Below are positions 40,756 to 50,136 of a DNA stretch of 51,157 nt, one piece after another. The translations under genes and the position numbers were made by a program. The number at the start of each line of letters is the position of its first letter. Position 1 is the stretch's first letter. The notes beneath the pieces were generated by a model. The model made no database searches. It saw nothing but the letters and a program-made list of their open reading frames with translations, and was not told the origin of the DNA. The DNA comes from Hyphomicrobiales bacterium (GTDB lineage: Bacteria > Pseudomonadota > Alphaproteobacteria > Rhizobiales > Rhizobiaceae). The stretch spans positions 1 to 51,157 of the forward strand of contig JAPLOZ010000079.1 in the NCBI GenBank assembly GCA_026400435.1. Reading direction: 5' to 3'.

Positions 40756-40876
40756 TTGCGATTCCCTCCTTGGGCCTCAAAGCGATGCGCGCGGATATTG
40801 TAAGCAGGAGGTGACAGCAATGTGAAGCGATCCGCATGCGACAGCGGACGGAAAAACTTCACCAGAATGGCTGTAT

Positions 40877-41527
40877 TTACTGCGTTTTTGAAGGCGGAGC
40901 GCCCTCCCTTCCCTTGATCTCCTTATAATAGGCCCAGAACAGGCGTGACGCCACCCCCCGGTGCGGCCGCCATGATTCGGCGATTGCGGCGAGCTGTTTC
41001 TCGTTCGGCCGGGGGTCGATGCCGAGCGCGTGGCCGACGGCGCTCTGCAGCGCGACGTCGCGGGCCGGGAAGACGTCCGGGTGGCCGGCCGCCGACAACA
41101 GGTAGACCTCGGCGGTCCAGCGGCCGATGCCAGGCACCCTTGTCATGGAGTCGATGGCCTGTTGCGCCTCGATATCGCAAAGGCCCTGCAGATCGAGCCC
41201 GTCGAGCACGGCCTGCGACACCGAAAGCAGGGCGCGCTGCTTGGGCCGCGACAGGCCGGCCTGGCGAAACAGCGCATCGTCGGCCGCCAGGAGCAATTGC
41301 GGCATCAGGGGATCCGCGAGCCCCGCCAGCCGGGCGAATATCGCGTCCGCGCTGGCGCGGGAGACCTGCTGCGACACAATGATCGAGACCAGACTTGCGA
41401 AGCCGGGCTGCGAGCGGCGCAGCGGCACCTCGCCGGCCATTCCGCGGACCACTGCAAGGCGCGGGTCGGCGGCGCAGAGCGCGTCGAGCGCGGCGGCGAT
41501 ATCTTCGAGCGTCGAGATGCGCCGCAT
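40877..41527 (-). CDS. DNA-3-methyladenine glycosylase II family protein
   Basis: A 216-residue HhH-GPD base-excision glycosylase removing alkylated purines. The helix-hairpin-helix reads RVPGIGRWTAEVYLL and the catalytic Asp157 is in PARDVALQSAV. There is no iron-sulfur cluster motif, fitting the AlkA group. It is divergent from the GluQ-RS gene. Confidence 0.93.
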   Translation of the reverse strand: MRRISTLEDIAAALDALCAADPRLAVVRGMAGEVPLRRSQPGFASLVSIIVSQQVSRASADAIFARLAGLADPLMPQLLLAADDALFRQAGLSRPKQRALLSVSQAVLDGLDLQGLCDIEAQQAIDSMTRVPGIGRWTAEVYLLSAAGHPDVFPARDVALQSAVGHALGIDPRPNEKQLAAIAESWRPHRGVASRLFWAYYKEIKGREGAPPSKTQ

Positions 41528-41656
41528 GATGGCGTCGCGACCTCCCTTGTGGAGCTGGTGCCTTGTTTAGTTCTGGCGCGCCAGATAGCAATCCGCCGAC
41601 AACAACGACAACCCGAAATCCGCTCCGCCCCTGACAAGGGCAGCCACCACGCCACG

Positions 41657-42541
41657 ATGAACAGGCCAGTCTTCCGCTTCGCTCCAAGCCCCAACGGGGA
41701 CCTGCACCTCGGCCACGCGTATTCGGCGCTGCTCAACCAGCAGATGGCCGCGTCGGTCGGCGGCAGGCTGCTGCTGCGCATCGAGGACATCGACCTTGCG
41801 CGCTGCACGCCGCAATTCGAGGCAGGCATCGCCCGCGACCTCGAATGGCTCGGCATCGCATGGGAGACGCCGGTGCGCCGGCAGTCGGAGCATTTCGAAG
41901 AGTATGCCGGGCTGCTCGGGCGGCTGATAGCCGACGATCTCGTTTACCCGGCCTTCATGAGCCGCGGCGAGGTGCGCGCCGCCATTGCCGAAATGGAGGC
42001 CTCGGGCAAGGGCTGGCCGCGCGATCCCGACGGCGCGCCGCTCTATCCCGGGCTGGACAAGCAACTCGGCAAGCGCGAGCGCGAGCGGCGCATCAAGCAG
42101 GGCGACCCGTTCGCCTGGCGGCTGGATACCGATCGCGCGGCCGCGGGCATCGGCGCGGCGCTCACCTGGACCGAATTTTCGGATGTGACGGTGGGTTCGG
42201 TGCGCAATGTGGCGGCCGAGCCGGAACTGTGGGGCGATGTCGTGCTGGCGCGCCGGGACGTGGCCACGAGCTACAACCTTTCAGTCGTCGCCGACGATGC
42301 GTTGCAGGGCGTGACCCATGTCGCGCGCGGTCTCGACCTGTATTCGGCGACCGCGATACACCGCCTTCTGCAGGCGCTGCTCAACCTGCCCGAACCGCTG
42401 TACCATCACCACAGGCTGATCGCCGGCCCTGATGGCCGCAAACTGTCCAAAAGCCAGCACGACACCGGAATTGCCGCGTTGCGGTCAGCTGGCTTCAGCC
42501 CAAACGACATCCGCCGCATGGTTGGCCTCGACATGACATGA
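41657..42541 (+). CDS. gluQ: tRNA glutamyl-Q(34) synthetase (GluQ-RS)
   Basis: A 294-residue paralogue of glutamyl-tRNA synthetase that lacks the anticodon-binding domain and puts glutamate on queuosine 34 of tRNA-Asp. It has the class I motifs HLGH (17-20) and KLSKS (262-266), and RIEDIDLARCTPQFE. The zinc-binding cysteines of E. coli YadB are replaced (YPAFMSRGEV), which I believe is usual in rhizobia. ATG 41657 gives the family start. Confidence 0.94.
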   Translation: MNRPVFRFAPSPNGDLHLGHAYSALLNQQMAASVGGRLLLRIEDIDLARCTPQFEAGIARDLEWLGIAWETPVRRQSEHFEEYAGLLGRLIADDLVYPAFMSRGEVRAAIAEMEASGKGWPRDPDGAPLYPGLDKQLGKRERERRIKQGDPFAWRLDTDRAAAGIGAALTWTEFSDVTVGSVRNVAAEPELWGDVVLARRDVATSYNLSVVADDALQGVTHVARGLDLYSATAIHRLLQALLNLPEPLYHHHRLIAGPDGRKLSKSQHDTGIAALRSAGFSPNDIRRMVGLDMT

Positions 42542-42547
42542 GGGCAA

Positions 42548-42835
42548 TCAGATCCGGGCGATGCCGGCCTTCAGGACGGCTGCCAGGCTCACCAGGGCAA
42601 ATGCCCCGGACAATCCGCACGCGACGGCCAGCTTGAGGTCGCTGAGGTCGACCCCCCAGCTGTTGGCGCCGAGCACCGCGGCAAAAAATCCGCTCGTGAA
42701 CACCACCATGTTGCCGATCGGGCCGAATCCGTCGTCGCGCATGATGACGTCGAGCGCGGCGCCGAAAAACAGCGCAAGCACGATGACGGCGGCCACCGCC
42801 ATCATCAGCCAGCCCGGTTCCAGGTTCCAGATCAC
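42548..42835 (-). CDS. small three-helix membrane protein of unknown function
   Basis: About 95 residues from GTG 42835, with AAGGGG upstream; ATG 42901 or the far upstream ATG would add unrelated-looking residues. Three hydrophobic segments are seen: WLMMAVAAVIVLALFFGAAL, IGNMVVFTSGFFAAVLGA and LAVACGLSGAFALVSLAAV. The RDDGFGPIGN loop is distinctive, and I recall it from rhizobial hypothetical proteins. It converges with gluQ. Confidence 0.7.
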   Translation of the reverse strand: MIWNLEPGWLMMAVAAVIVLALFFGAALDVIMRDDGFGPIGNMVVFTSGFFAAVLGANSWGVDLSDLKLAVACGLSGAFALVSLAAVLKAGIARI

Positions 42836-43005
42836 ATCCGCCCCTTTCGACGCCAACGGCGCGCTGAACCCGGCGAGACCCGGTTCAACTCTCCCGATCA
42901 TATGGACCAATCGTTTAGTTTTGCTTGATCGATTGCACCGTATTAGAGCCAACTGCTCCTTATTGCCTGCAATTTCAGCATCTTTCGTCACCCGGCATCC
43001 AGAAA

Positions 43006-43887
43006 ATGGCTTCAGGCAGGCGGATCATTCCCGCACTTTTCGTCGTGTTGTGGGCGACCGGCTTCATCGGAGCCCGCTACGCCATGCCGTGGGCGGAGCC
43101 ATTCAGCTTCCTTGCGGTGCGCTTTGCGATCGCCTTCGCGATCCTCGCAGTCGCGGCCCTTGCGATGGGCCAGGGACGCATCACGCGGCGTGACGCGACG
43201 ATGGCTGCCTTCGCCGGCGTGCTGATGCACGGGGTCTATCTCGGCGGAGTGTTCTGGGCAATCCGGCACGGCATGCCGGCGGGTCTTTCCGCGCTGATCG
43301 TCGGACTGCAGCCGCTGATCACCGCGCTGCTGGCCGGCAGCCTGCTTGGCGAAACCGTCCTGCCGCGGCACTGGGCCGGCCTGGGGGCCGGGCTGGCCGG
43401 CGTCGCGATCGTGCTGGCGCCCAAGCTCGGCGCGATCGGGGACGGCGTCACCTGGGCTACGCTGGCTGCGTCCTTTGTCGCGGTCGCCGGCATGAGTGCC
43501 GGCACGATCTGGCAGAAGCGGTTCCTGACCGAAAGCAACTTGCTGGCGGGAACCTGCTGGCAGTATGCCGGCGGCGCGGCTTTGATGGCGATTGCGTCAT
43601 TTGCCCTCGAGAGCCGCCACTTCACGCTCAACGGCGAACTCGTCTTCGCCATGGCGTGGGCGGTGCTGGTGTTGTCGATCGGCGCGATCGTGCTGCTGAT
43701 GGTCATGATCCGCGACGGCGAGGTGGCGAAAGTGGCGTCGCTCTTCTACCTGGTGCCAGCCGTCACCGCATTGATGGCATGGGCGCTGTTTGGCGAACAG
43801 CTGACACTGATCCAGATCGGCGGCATGGCCCTGACCACCATCGGAGTGGCGCTGGCGACCCAGCGCGCACCCGCCACCGCGGCCTAG
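43006..43887 (+). CDS. EamA family (drug/metabolite) transporter
   Basis: A 293-residue protein with about ten hydrophobic helices in two EamA repeats. The first is marked by ALFVVLWATGFIGARYAMP and GLSALIVGLQPLITALLAG; the second by TIWQKRFLTES and VPAVTALMAWALFGEQLT. ATG 43006 is chosen at the point where the membrane protein begins. The substrate is unknown. It overlaps the convergent YihY gene by 4 bp. Confidence 0.9.
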   Translation: MASGRRIIPALFVVLWATGFIGARYAMPWAEPFSFLAVRFAIAFAILAVAALAMGQGRITRRDATMAAFAGVLMHGVYLGGVFWAIRHGMPAGLSALIVGLQPLITALLAGSLLGETVLPRHWAGLGAGLAGVAIVLAPKLGAIGDGVTWATLAASFVAVAGMSAGTIWQKRFLTESNLLAGTCWQYAGGAALMAIASFALESRHFTLNGELVFAMAWAVLVLSIGAIVLLMVMIRDGEVAKVASLFYLVPAVTALMAWALFGEQLTLIQIGGMALTTIGVALATQRAPATAA

Positions 43888-44735
43888 CCGGGCACACGCG
43901 CGCGCGCCTCGAAATACCGGCTGATCGAGGCGTTGAGCTCGCCGCCGAGAATGAAGATGGCCGAAACGATGTAGAGGAACACCACGGCGATCATGATCGA
44001 GGCGAGGCCGGCATATGTGGTCACGTAGGACGAGAAATGGTCGAGGTAGGTGGCGAACATCGTCGACCCGACAAGCCAGCCGACCAGCGTGAAGATGATG
44101 CCCGGCACGATGTCCACGAAGCGCCGCTTGCCGGCTGGCAGCCAGACATGCACGGCGATCAGGCCAAGCACGATGACCGTGGAGGCGATGACGTAACGCC
44201 ACAGCGTGATGGTGCCCAGATAGGGCTCCAGCCATTCGAAGTTCGCCAGCGCCAGCCGCACGATGAGCGGCGCGAAGACCAGCAAGAGGCTGATGGCGAG
44301 AAAGCCGGTTGTGGCGACGAACACGAAGGCGAGGCTCTGCGTGCGCCGGTAGAAGAACGATCGGGTCTCGGCCACCCGGTAGGCCCGGTTGAGCGACGTG
44401 CGCAGCGCTTCGATACCGTTGGACGCAAAGAACGCGGCGAGCAGCACGCCATAGGTCAGAAGGTCGGTGCGCTGGACGGTCAGCACGTTGATGACTTCGC
44501 GCGAGATCGGCGCGGCGATCTGTGCAGGCCAGGTGTCGAACACCAGGTGCACCGCCGTTTCGGCGAAGGCCGAAGCGCCAAGGAAGCTGGCAAGCGTGGT
44601 GGCGAAAATCAGGAAGGGAAACAACGCCATCAGCGCGGTGATCGCCAGATGGCTGGCCATCGACCAGCCGTCGTCGTAGTTGAAATGACCGAGCGCGTCG
44701 TAGAGAACGCGCTTGAGCGCTACGATCCTGCGCAC
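43884..44735 (-). CDS. YihY/virulence factor BrkB family membrane protein
   Basis: A 283-residue protein with about six transmembrane helices. MASHLAITALMALFPFLIF, SNGIEALRTSLNRAY and the C-terminal YAGLASIMIAVVFLYIVSAIFILGGELNA region (quoted only in part) are hallmarks of the family, long mislabelled ribonuclease BN. The start is GTG 44735, with an in-frame TAG directly before it. The function is unknown. Confidence 0.9.
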   Translation of the reverse strand: MRRIVALKRVLYDALGHFNYDDGWSMASHLAITALMALFPFLIFATTLASFLGASAFAETAVHLVFDTWPAQIAAPISREVINVLTVQRTDLLTYGVLLAAFFASNGIEALRTSLNRAYRVAETRSFFYRRTQSLAFVFVATTGFLAISLLLVFAPLIVRLALANFEWLEPYLGTITLWRYVIASTVIVLGLIAVHVWLPAGKRRFVDIVPGIIFTLVGWLVGSTMFATYLDHFSSYVTTYAGLASIMIAVVFLYIVSAIFILGGELNASISRYFEARARVPG

Positions 44736-44882
44736 CTAGAGTGCTTCCGTGCCGGATATGAGCCGAAACACTCGTTTTCTCCGCTGATTCTGTGCAGTCA
44801 TTGTTACCCGCCTGCGAATATGGGAAGGGATTGCAGCAAATGGCAAGTCGATACGAAACGCCAGGCAGCAACGGCCGCCAGC

Positions 44883-45635
44883 ATGAATGAGTTGCGCACG
44901 ATCATCGTGACCGGGGCTTCGTCGGGCATCGGCGCCTATTGCGCCCGAGCCCTGAAGTCCGAGGGCTGGCGCGTTTTCGCCACCGCGCGCAAGCCGGAGG
45001 ACAACGCAGCCCTCGAGGCCGACGGCATCGAGGCCTTCCATCTCGACTACCGCGAAGCGGACTCTATCTCAAAGCTGGCCGACGACGTTCTGGCGAGAAC
45101 GGGCGGCACGCTTACGGCGCTGTTCAACAATGGCGGCTATTCCCAGCCGGGCGCGGTAGAGGATATTTCGACGGCGGCGCTGCGCGAACAATTCGAGGCG
45201 AATTTCTTCGGCTGGCACGAGCTGACCCGGCGGGTCCTTCCCGCCATGCGCGCCCAAGGTCATGGCCGGATCGTCCATTGTTCGTCGATCATGGGACTGG
45301 CGCCGTTCAAATATCGCGGACCGTATGTCGCATCCAAACACGCGCTCGAGGGCCTGATGTTGTCCATGCGCTCCGAACTGGCCGGCACCAACATCCATGT
45401 CTCGCTGATCGAACCCGGCCCGGTGAAGTCGAAGATCGCCTCAAATGCGCTGGGCTGGTTCCTAAGGAACGTCGACTACCAGAACTCGGCGCATCGCGCC
45501 GCCTATCAGGCGCAGCTCGACCGACTGAAAGCAGGCGGCAGCGTATCGCGCATGAAGCCCGGACCGGAGGTCGTGCAGGCGGCGCTGCGCCACGCCCTCC
45601 TTTCCAGGCGGCCCAGGCCGCATTATGTAACGACC
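44883..45635 (+). pseudogene. SDR family oxidoreductase with deleted 3' end
   Basis: From ATG 44883 the protein is a classical short-chain dehydrogenase: TGASSGIG nucleotide-binding motif, NNGGYSQPGA, HCSSIMG catalytic Ser, and the YVASK Tyr/Lys pair. Similarity to the family runs to RPRPHYVTT at about residue 251, where homologues I remember continue about 25 more residues and stop. Here the sequence passes directly into the ATG of the next gene at 45637. The reading frame stays open, out of register with the next two genes, to 46382, which would add some 248 meaningless residues. A small deletion joining the two genes explains this. Confidence 0.75.
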
Positions 45636-45636
45636 C

Positions 45637-45831
45637 ATGGCAACCGTCTTCAACATTCTGGCGATTCTGGTGATGGTCGCCGTCGTGATCGTGCTGGTCC
45701 GAGGCCTCGCCAACATGTTGCGCGGGGGCTCCGGCAACACATCGAACAAGCTGATGCAGATGCGCGTGCTGCTGCAGTTCATCGCGCTGGTGCTGATCCT
45801 GCTCGGCGCCTATGTCGCCGGCCGGTTCTGA
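45637..45831 (+). CDS. twin transmembrane helix small protein (HIG1-like)
   Basis: A 64-residue protein with two hydrophobic helices (about 5-25 and 43-62) joined by RGGSGNTSNKLMQMR, the signature of a small HIG1-type family linked in some organisms to cytochrome oxidase. It directly abuts the damaged SDR gene and has no ribosome site upstream of its ATG, as expected if the deletion removed it. The cobalamin adenosyltransferase follows 15 bp later. Confidence 0.88.
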   Translation: MATVFNILAILVMVAVVIVLVRGLANMLRGGSGNTSNKLMQMRVLLQFIALVLILLGAYVAGRF

Positions 45832-45846
45832 GCTGCCGGGATCCCG

Positions 45847-46428
45847 ATGGTCAAGCTCAACAAGATCTACACCCGCACCGGCGACGACGGCACCACCGGC
45901 CTGGGCAGCGGCGAAAGGCGGCTGAAGTCGGACCTGCGGGTCGAAGCCTACGGCACCGTCGACGAGGCGAATGCGTGTGTGGGACTGGCGCGACTGCATA
46001 CGGCAGCCAACCATCCCGAGCTCGACGCCATGCTCGGCCGCATCCAGAACGATCTGTTCGACCTTGGCGCCGACCTGAGTTGCCCGCAGACCGGCGAGAA
46101 GCTGGACTACGAGCCGCTGCGCATCATCGCCGCGCAGACCAGGCGCATCGAGGCCGACATCGACGCGCTCAACGCGCATCTTCAGCCGCTGAAGTCCTTC
46201 ATCCTGCCGGGCGGGTCGCCCGCGGCCGCGGCCCTGCATCTCGCCCGCACGGTAACTCGCCGCGCCGAGCGCGCCATGGTCGCCCTGGCCGAGAAGCCGC
46301 AAGAGCACGTCAACGCCGAAGCGATCAGATACGTCAATCTGGTTTCCGACTTCCTGTTCGTGGCGGGGCGGGTGGTCAATGACAATGGAAACGCCGACGT
46401 GTTATGGGTTCCCGGCAAGAACCGTTGA
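45847..46428 (+). CDS. corrinoid adenosyltransferase, PduO/MMAB type
   Basis: A 193-residue ATP:cob(I)alamin adenosyltransferase making adenosylcobalamin. It has IYTRTGDDGTTGLGSGER at the N-terminus, YGTVDEANA, and the C-terminal RTVTRRAERAM and NLVSDFLFVAGR motifs. It lies in the adenosyltransferase-rhomboid-etfBA-hbd neighbourhood typical of rhizobia. Confidence 0.95.
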   Translation: MVKLNKIYTRTGDDGTTGLGSGERRLKSDLRVEAYGTVDEANACVGLARLHTAANHPELDAMLGRIQNDLFDLGADLSCPQTGEKLDYEPLRIIAAQTRRIEADIDALNAHLQPLKSFILPGGSPAAAALHLARTVTRRAERAMVALAEKPQEHVNAEAIRYVNLVSDFLFVAGRVVNDNGNADVLWVPGKNR

Positions 46429-46462
46429 ACATCAAGCGAGCCGGGGGAGCGGCAGGACAAAA

Positions 46463-47233
46463 ATGTTCATCCCGCTCCACGACGCCAACAGCCTGAAGCG
46501 TATCAAGCTGCAATATGTGACGATCGGCCTGATCGTCGCAAACACGCTGATCTGGCTGTGCACGAACTTCGGTTCAGAACAATTCGCGACGGCAGCCGTC
46601 TATGGGCTTGGATACATCCCCTCGGTGGCTTTCGATACGGTCGAACTGCCACCGGGCATGGCGATCGTGCCGGAAGACCTGACCTATGTTTCCTACGCCT
46701 TTCTGCATGGAGATATCTTCCATCTCGGCGGCAACATGCTTTTCCTGTGGGTATTCGGCGACAATGTCGAGGACGCGCTGGGGCACATCAAGTTCCTGAT
46801 CTTCTACATGCTGTGCGCTGTCGCCGGGGCATTGTTCCACGGGCTGGTCGCGACGCAGTCGGAGGTTCCGCTGATCGGCGCTTCCGGGGCCATCGCCGGC
46901 GTGGTGACGGCCTATCTCATTCTGCATCCGCGCGTGAAAATCTGGATCCTGGCGTTCGGGCGCATTCCACTGCGCATTCCCGCCTACATCACGCTCGCGC
47001 TATGGATCCTGTTCCAGTTCGTGATGTTCGCGGCTGGCGGCGAGGAACAGATATCCTGGGCCTGTCATATCGGTGGAATCCTGGCCGGAGCGGTTCTCGT
47101 CCTGGTGCTGCGCAGCCGTGACGTGCCGCTGCTCGACCGCGAGATCGTCACGCCCCGCGCGGTCGTGACCAAGCAGCCAAGTGCGGTGCGGCCGGTCGAT
47201 ACCGCGCCGGCGCCGCGCTGGGGTCGGCAATAG
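46463..47233 (+). CDS. rhomboid family intramembrane serine protease
   Basis: A 256-residue membrane protein with about six helices. The catalytic pair is intact: Ser141 in GASGAIAG and His202 in WACHIGG. The HLGGNMLFLW motif (His87, Asn91) supplies the oxyanion region. ATG 46463 has GGAGCGGCAGGAC upstream. It should cleave membrane-anchored substrates; none is known here. Confidence 0.93.
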   Translation: MFIPLHDANSLKRIKLQYVTIGLIVANTLIWLCTNFGSEQFATAAVYGLGYIPSVAFDTVELPPGMAIVPEDLTYVSYAFLHGDIFHLGGNMLFLWVFGDNVEDALGHIKFLIFYMLCAVAGALFHGLVATQSEVPLIGASGAIAGVVTAYLILHPRVKIWILAFGRIPLRIPAYITLALWILFQFVMFAAGGEEQISWACHIGGILAGAVLVLVLRSRDVPLLDREIVTPRAVVTKQPSAVRPVDTAPAPRWGRQ

Positions 47234-47269
47234 TCCTCGACCTGAACCGATTTGAGGCGTCTGGCGATA

Positions 47270-47298
47270 TTGACGCTTGCGGCGCGCCAAACTAGGGT
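47270..47298 (+). promoter_or_regulatory. candidate promoter of etfBA
   Basis: TTGACG (47270-47275), 17 bp, TAGGGT (47293-47298), in the 203-bp gap before etfB. The -35 is strong and the -10 moderate. Confidence 0.55.
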
Positions 47299-47436
47299 CC
47301 GCCCGCTTTTGGACCCGCCAAGGGCCGAAAACCGCGACAACAGGTCTATTTAGACGCCAGGAATGTCGGCTATCGACAACCAAGCTGCGTGCGGCGCTGC
47401 TAGACGCGCCTGAAATCTACGGAGAGGCTCGATCCT

Positions 47437-48183
47437 ATGAAGGTACTGGTGCCCGTGAAGCGGGTTGTCGACTACAATGTGAAGATCCGGGTGAAGGCCG
47501 ACGGCTCTGGGGTCGAGCTTGCCAATGTGAAGATGTCGATGAACCCGTTCGACGAGATCGGCGTCGAGGAGGCGATCCGCTTGAAGGAAGCCGGCAAGGT
47601 CGAGGAGATCATCGTCGTTTCGATCGGGCCGGCGCAGGCCGCCGAGACGCTGCGCACCGCGCTCGCCATGGGCGCCGACCGGGCGATCCTCGTCAAGGTG
47701 GATGAGCAGGTCGAGCCGCTCGGCGTCGCCAAGGTGCTGAAGGGCGTGGTGGAGGCCGAGAAGCCCGGCCTCGTGATCCTCGGCAAGCAGGCGATCGACG
47801 ACGACGCCAACCAGACCGGCCAGATGCTTTCGGCGCTGCTCGGCTGGAGCCAGGCGACGTTCGCCTCCAAGGTCGAGATCGACGGCGACAAGGCCAAGGT
47901 GACGCGCGAGGTCGACGGCGGCCTGCAGGTGATCGAGGTGAAGCTGCCGGCGATCGTCACCACCGACCTGCGCCTCAACCAGCCGCGCTACGCCTCGCTG
48001 CCCAACATCATGAAGGCCAAGAAGAAGCCGCTCGACGAGAAAAGCCCGGCCGACTTCGGCGCCGATGTGACGCCGCGCCTCAAGGTCGTCAAGACCGAGG
48101 AGCCTGGCGGCCGCAAGGCAGGCGTGAAGGTGAAGGACGTGGCCGAACTCGTTTCGAGCCTCAAGGCCGCCGGCGTGATCTAG
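47437..48183 (+). CDS. etfB: electron transfer flavoprotein beta subunit
   Basis: A 248-residue subunit that binds AMP and docks acyl-CoA dehydrogenases. The N-terminus [20 protein letters not shown], the [11 protein letters not shown] motif and [16 protein letters not shown] are diagnostic; the last is in the family's signature region. etfA follows after 20 bp. Confidence 0.97.
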   Translation: MKVLVPVKRVVDYNVKIRVKADGSGVELANVKMSMNPFDEIGVEEAIRLKEAGKVEEIIVVSIGPAQAAETLRTALAMGADRAILVKVDEQVEPLGVAKVLKGVVEAEKPGLVILGKQAIDDDANQTGQMLSALLGWSQATFASKVEIDGDKAKVTREVDGGLQVIEVKLPAIVTTDLRLNQPRYASLPNIMKAKKKPLDEKSPADFGADVTPRLKVVKTEEPGGRKAGVKVKDVAELVSSLKAAGVI

Positions 48184-48203
48184 GGCGAAAAGGAAAAAGA
48201 AAA

Positions 48204-49133
48204 ATGGCAATTCTCCTCATCGCCGAACACGACAACCAGAGCCTGTCGGACCAGACGGCAAAGACAATGTCGGCGGCAACGAAGATCGGCGCGGACATCG
48301 ACATTCTGGTCGCCGGCAACGGCGCCAGGGCTGCGGCCGACGCGGCGGCAAAGCTTGGCGGCGTCCGCAAGGTGCTGCTCGCGGAGGCCCCGGAACTCGA
48401 GAACCGCCTGGCCGAGCCGCTTGCGGCAACGATTGTATCGCTCGCCGGCGGCTATGACACGATCATCGCGCCGGCAACCACGTCGGGCAAGAACGTGATG
48501 CCGCGCGTGGCGGCGCTGCTCGACGTGATGCAGCTGTCCGAAATCGTCGAGGTTGTCTCGCCCGACACTTTCAAGCGGCCGATCTACGCCGGCAACGCGA
48601 TCCAGACCGTGCAGTCGAGCGACGCCACCAGGGTCATCACCGTACGCACCGCGTCCTTCCACGCCGCGCCCGAAGGCGGGGCTGCACCGGTCGAGTCCGC
48701 ATCGGCTGCTGCCAACCCCGGCCTGTCGACCTTCGTCGAGAACAGGCTGTCGGGCAGCGAGCGTCCCGAACTCACCTCGGCAAAAATCATCATCTCGGGC
48801 GGCCGCGCGATGGGTTCGTCGGAGAAGTTCCAGGAAGTCATCCTGCCTGTCGCCGACAAGCTGGGCGCGGCAGTCGGTGCAAGCCGAGCAGCAGTCGACG
48901 CAGGCTACGCGCCGAACGACTGGCAGGTCGGCCAGACCGGCAAGGTGGTGGCGCCCGATCTCTACATCGCGGTTGGCATCTCCGGCGCGATCCAGCATCT
49001 TGCCGGAATGAAAGACTCCAAGGTCATCGTCGCCATCAACAAGGACGAGGAGGCACCGATCTTCCAGGTTGCCGACTACGGCCTTGTCGGCGACCTCTTC
49101 ACCATCCTGCCGGAACTCGAAAAGGCGCTTTGA
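48204..49133 (+). CDS. etfA: electron transfer flavoprotein alpha subunit
   Basis: A 309-residue FAD-binding subunit passing electrons from dehydrogenases to ETF-ubiquinone oxidoreductase. The C-terminal FAD domain has [29 protein letters not shown] and AIQHLAGM. The start has a purine-rich GGAAAAAG site. It forms an operon with etfB and probably hbd. Confidence 0.97.
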   Translation: MAILLIAEHDNQSLSDQTAKTMSAATKIGADIDILVAGNGARAAADAAAKLGGVRKVLLAEAPELENRLAEPLAATIVSLAGGYDTIIAPATTSGKNVMPRVAALLDVMQLSEIVEVVSPDTFKRPIYAGNAIQTVQSSDATRVITVRTASFHAAPEGGAAPVESASAAANPGLSTFVENRLSGSERPELTSAKIIISGGRAMGSSEKFQEVILPVADKLGAAVGASRAAVDAGYAPNDWQVGQTGKVVAPDLYIAVGISGAIQHLAGMKDSKVIVAINKDEEAPIFQVADYGLVGDLFTILPELEKAL

Positions 49134-49164
49134 CGTTGCCGCAGCCGCTATACTAAACTCTTGC

Positions 49165-49192
49165 GGCCGGGGTGGACTAAGTCCCTCCGGCC
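49165..49192. promoter_or_regulatory. hairpin between etfA and hbd
   Basis: GGCCGG and CCGGCC (49165-49170, 49187-49192) enclose an inner GGAC/GTCC pair. There is no T-run, so it is a weak terminator candidate. It may tune readthrough or mRNA stability between etfA and hbd. Confidence 0.45.
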
Positions 49193-49248
49193 CATTAGTT
49201 TGCACTGCACAAAATGGGCGCAGAAGCCCAGCGACGGGATCGGCGCAA

Positions 49249-50124
49249 ATGGCTATCGAGACAGTAGGCATCATCGGCGCCGGGCAGATGGGCGGCGGGA
49301 TCGCTCAGGTGAGCGCGGCGGCCGGCTTCAAGGTCCTGCTCTACGACGTCGCGGCCGACCGGGTCGAGAAGGGTCTTGCCACCATCAGCGGCAATCTGGC
49401 CCGCATGGTCGCTTCCGGAAAGCTTGCCGAGGATGACCGCAAGGCGGCGCTGGACCGCATTTCGGGCGTCACCGAAATGAGCGGGCTGGCAAGCGCGGAC
49501 ATGGTGATCGAGGCGGCGACCGAAGACGAAAGCGTCAAGCGCAAGATCTACACGGCGCTGTGCCCGCAGCTCAATCCGCAGGCGATCCTCGCCACCAACA
49601 CATCGTCGATCTCGATCACCCGGCTGGCCGCCGCGACCGACCGCCCCGAGCGCTTCATGGGCGTCCACTTCATGAACCCGGTGCCGGTGATGAAGCTGGT
49701 CGAACTGGTGCGGGGCATCGCCACCGACGACGCGACCTTCGACGCCGCCAAGGTGTTCGCCACCAGGCTCGACAAGACGATCACGGTGTCGGAGGACTTT
49801 CCCGCCTTCATCGTCAACCGCATCCTGCTGCCGATGATCAACGAGGCGATTTACACGCTCTACGAAGGCGTCGGCACTGTCGATGCGATCGATACCGCGA
49901 TGAATCTCGGCGCCAACCACCCGATGGGTCCGCTGCAGCTCGCCGACTTCATCGGTCTCGACACCTGCCTGTCCATCATGCAGGTGCTGCATGACGGCCT
50001 GTCGGACTCGAAATACCGCCCCTGCCCGCTGCTCGTGAAATATGTCGAGGCCGGCTGGCTCGGCCGCAAGACGGGCCGCGGCTTCTACGACTATCGCGGT
50101 GAGCATCCAGTGCCGACGCGGTAG
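49249..50124 (+). CDS. 3-hydroxybutyryl-CoA dehydrogenase
   Basis: A 291-residue NAD(P)-dependent dehydrogenase of butyrate/polyhydroxybutyrate and fatty-acid metabolism. The Rossmann motif [14 protein letters not shown] is at the N-terminus. The catalytic region is [16 protein letters not shown] (His) with upstream EAATEDE (Glu). The C-terminal dimer domain has [19 protein letters not shown] 49249 is the natural start. It follows etfBA by 115 bp, consistent with one pathway feeding electrons to ETF. Confidence 0.96.
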   Translation: MAIETVGIIGAGQMGGGIAQVSAAAGFKVLLYDVAADRVEKGLATISGNLARMVASGKLAEDDRKAALDRISGVTEMSGLASADMVIEAATEDESVKRKIYTALCPQLNPQAILATNTSSISITRLAAATDRPERFMGVHFMNPVPVMKLVELVRGIATDDATFDAAKVFATRLDKTITVSEDFPAFIVNRILLPMINEAIYTLYEGVGTVDAIDTAMNLGANHPMGPLQLADFIGLDTCLSIMQVLHDGLSDSKYRPCPLLVKYVEAGWLGRKTGRGFYDYRGEHPVPTR

Positions 50125-50136
50125 CAGCGTCCTCCG

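Noticed and set aside
38591..40837. A long minus-strand frame spanning tRNA-Leu, YqaA, dsbB and the HNH gene
   Set aside because: It overlaps a tRNA and three clear genes and its translation is low-complexity Arg/Gln-rich.
45636..46382. The out-of-register tail of the SDR frame as a real C-terminal domain
   Set aside because: The same DNA encodes two clear genes in other frames; the tail is Arg/His-rich nonsense.
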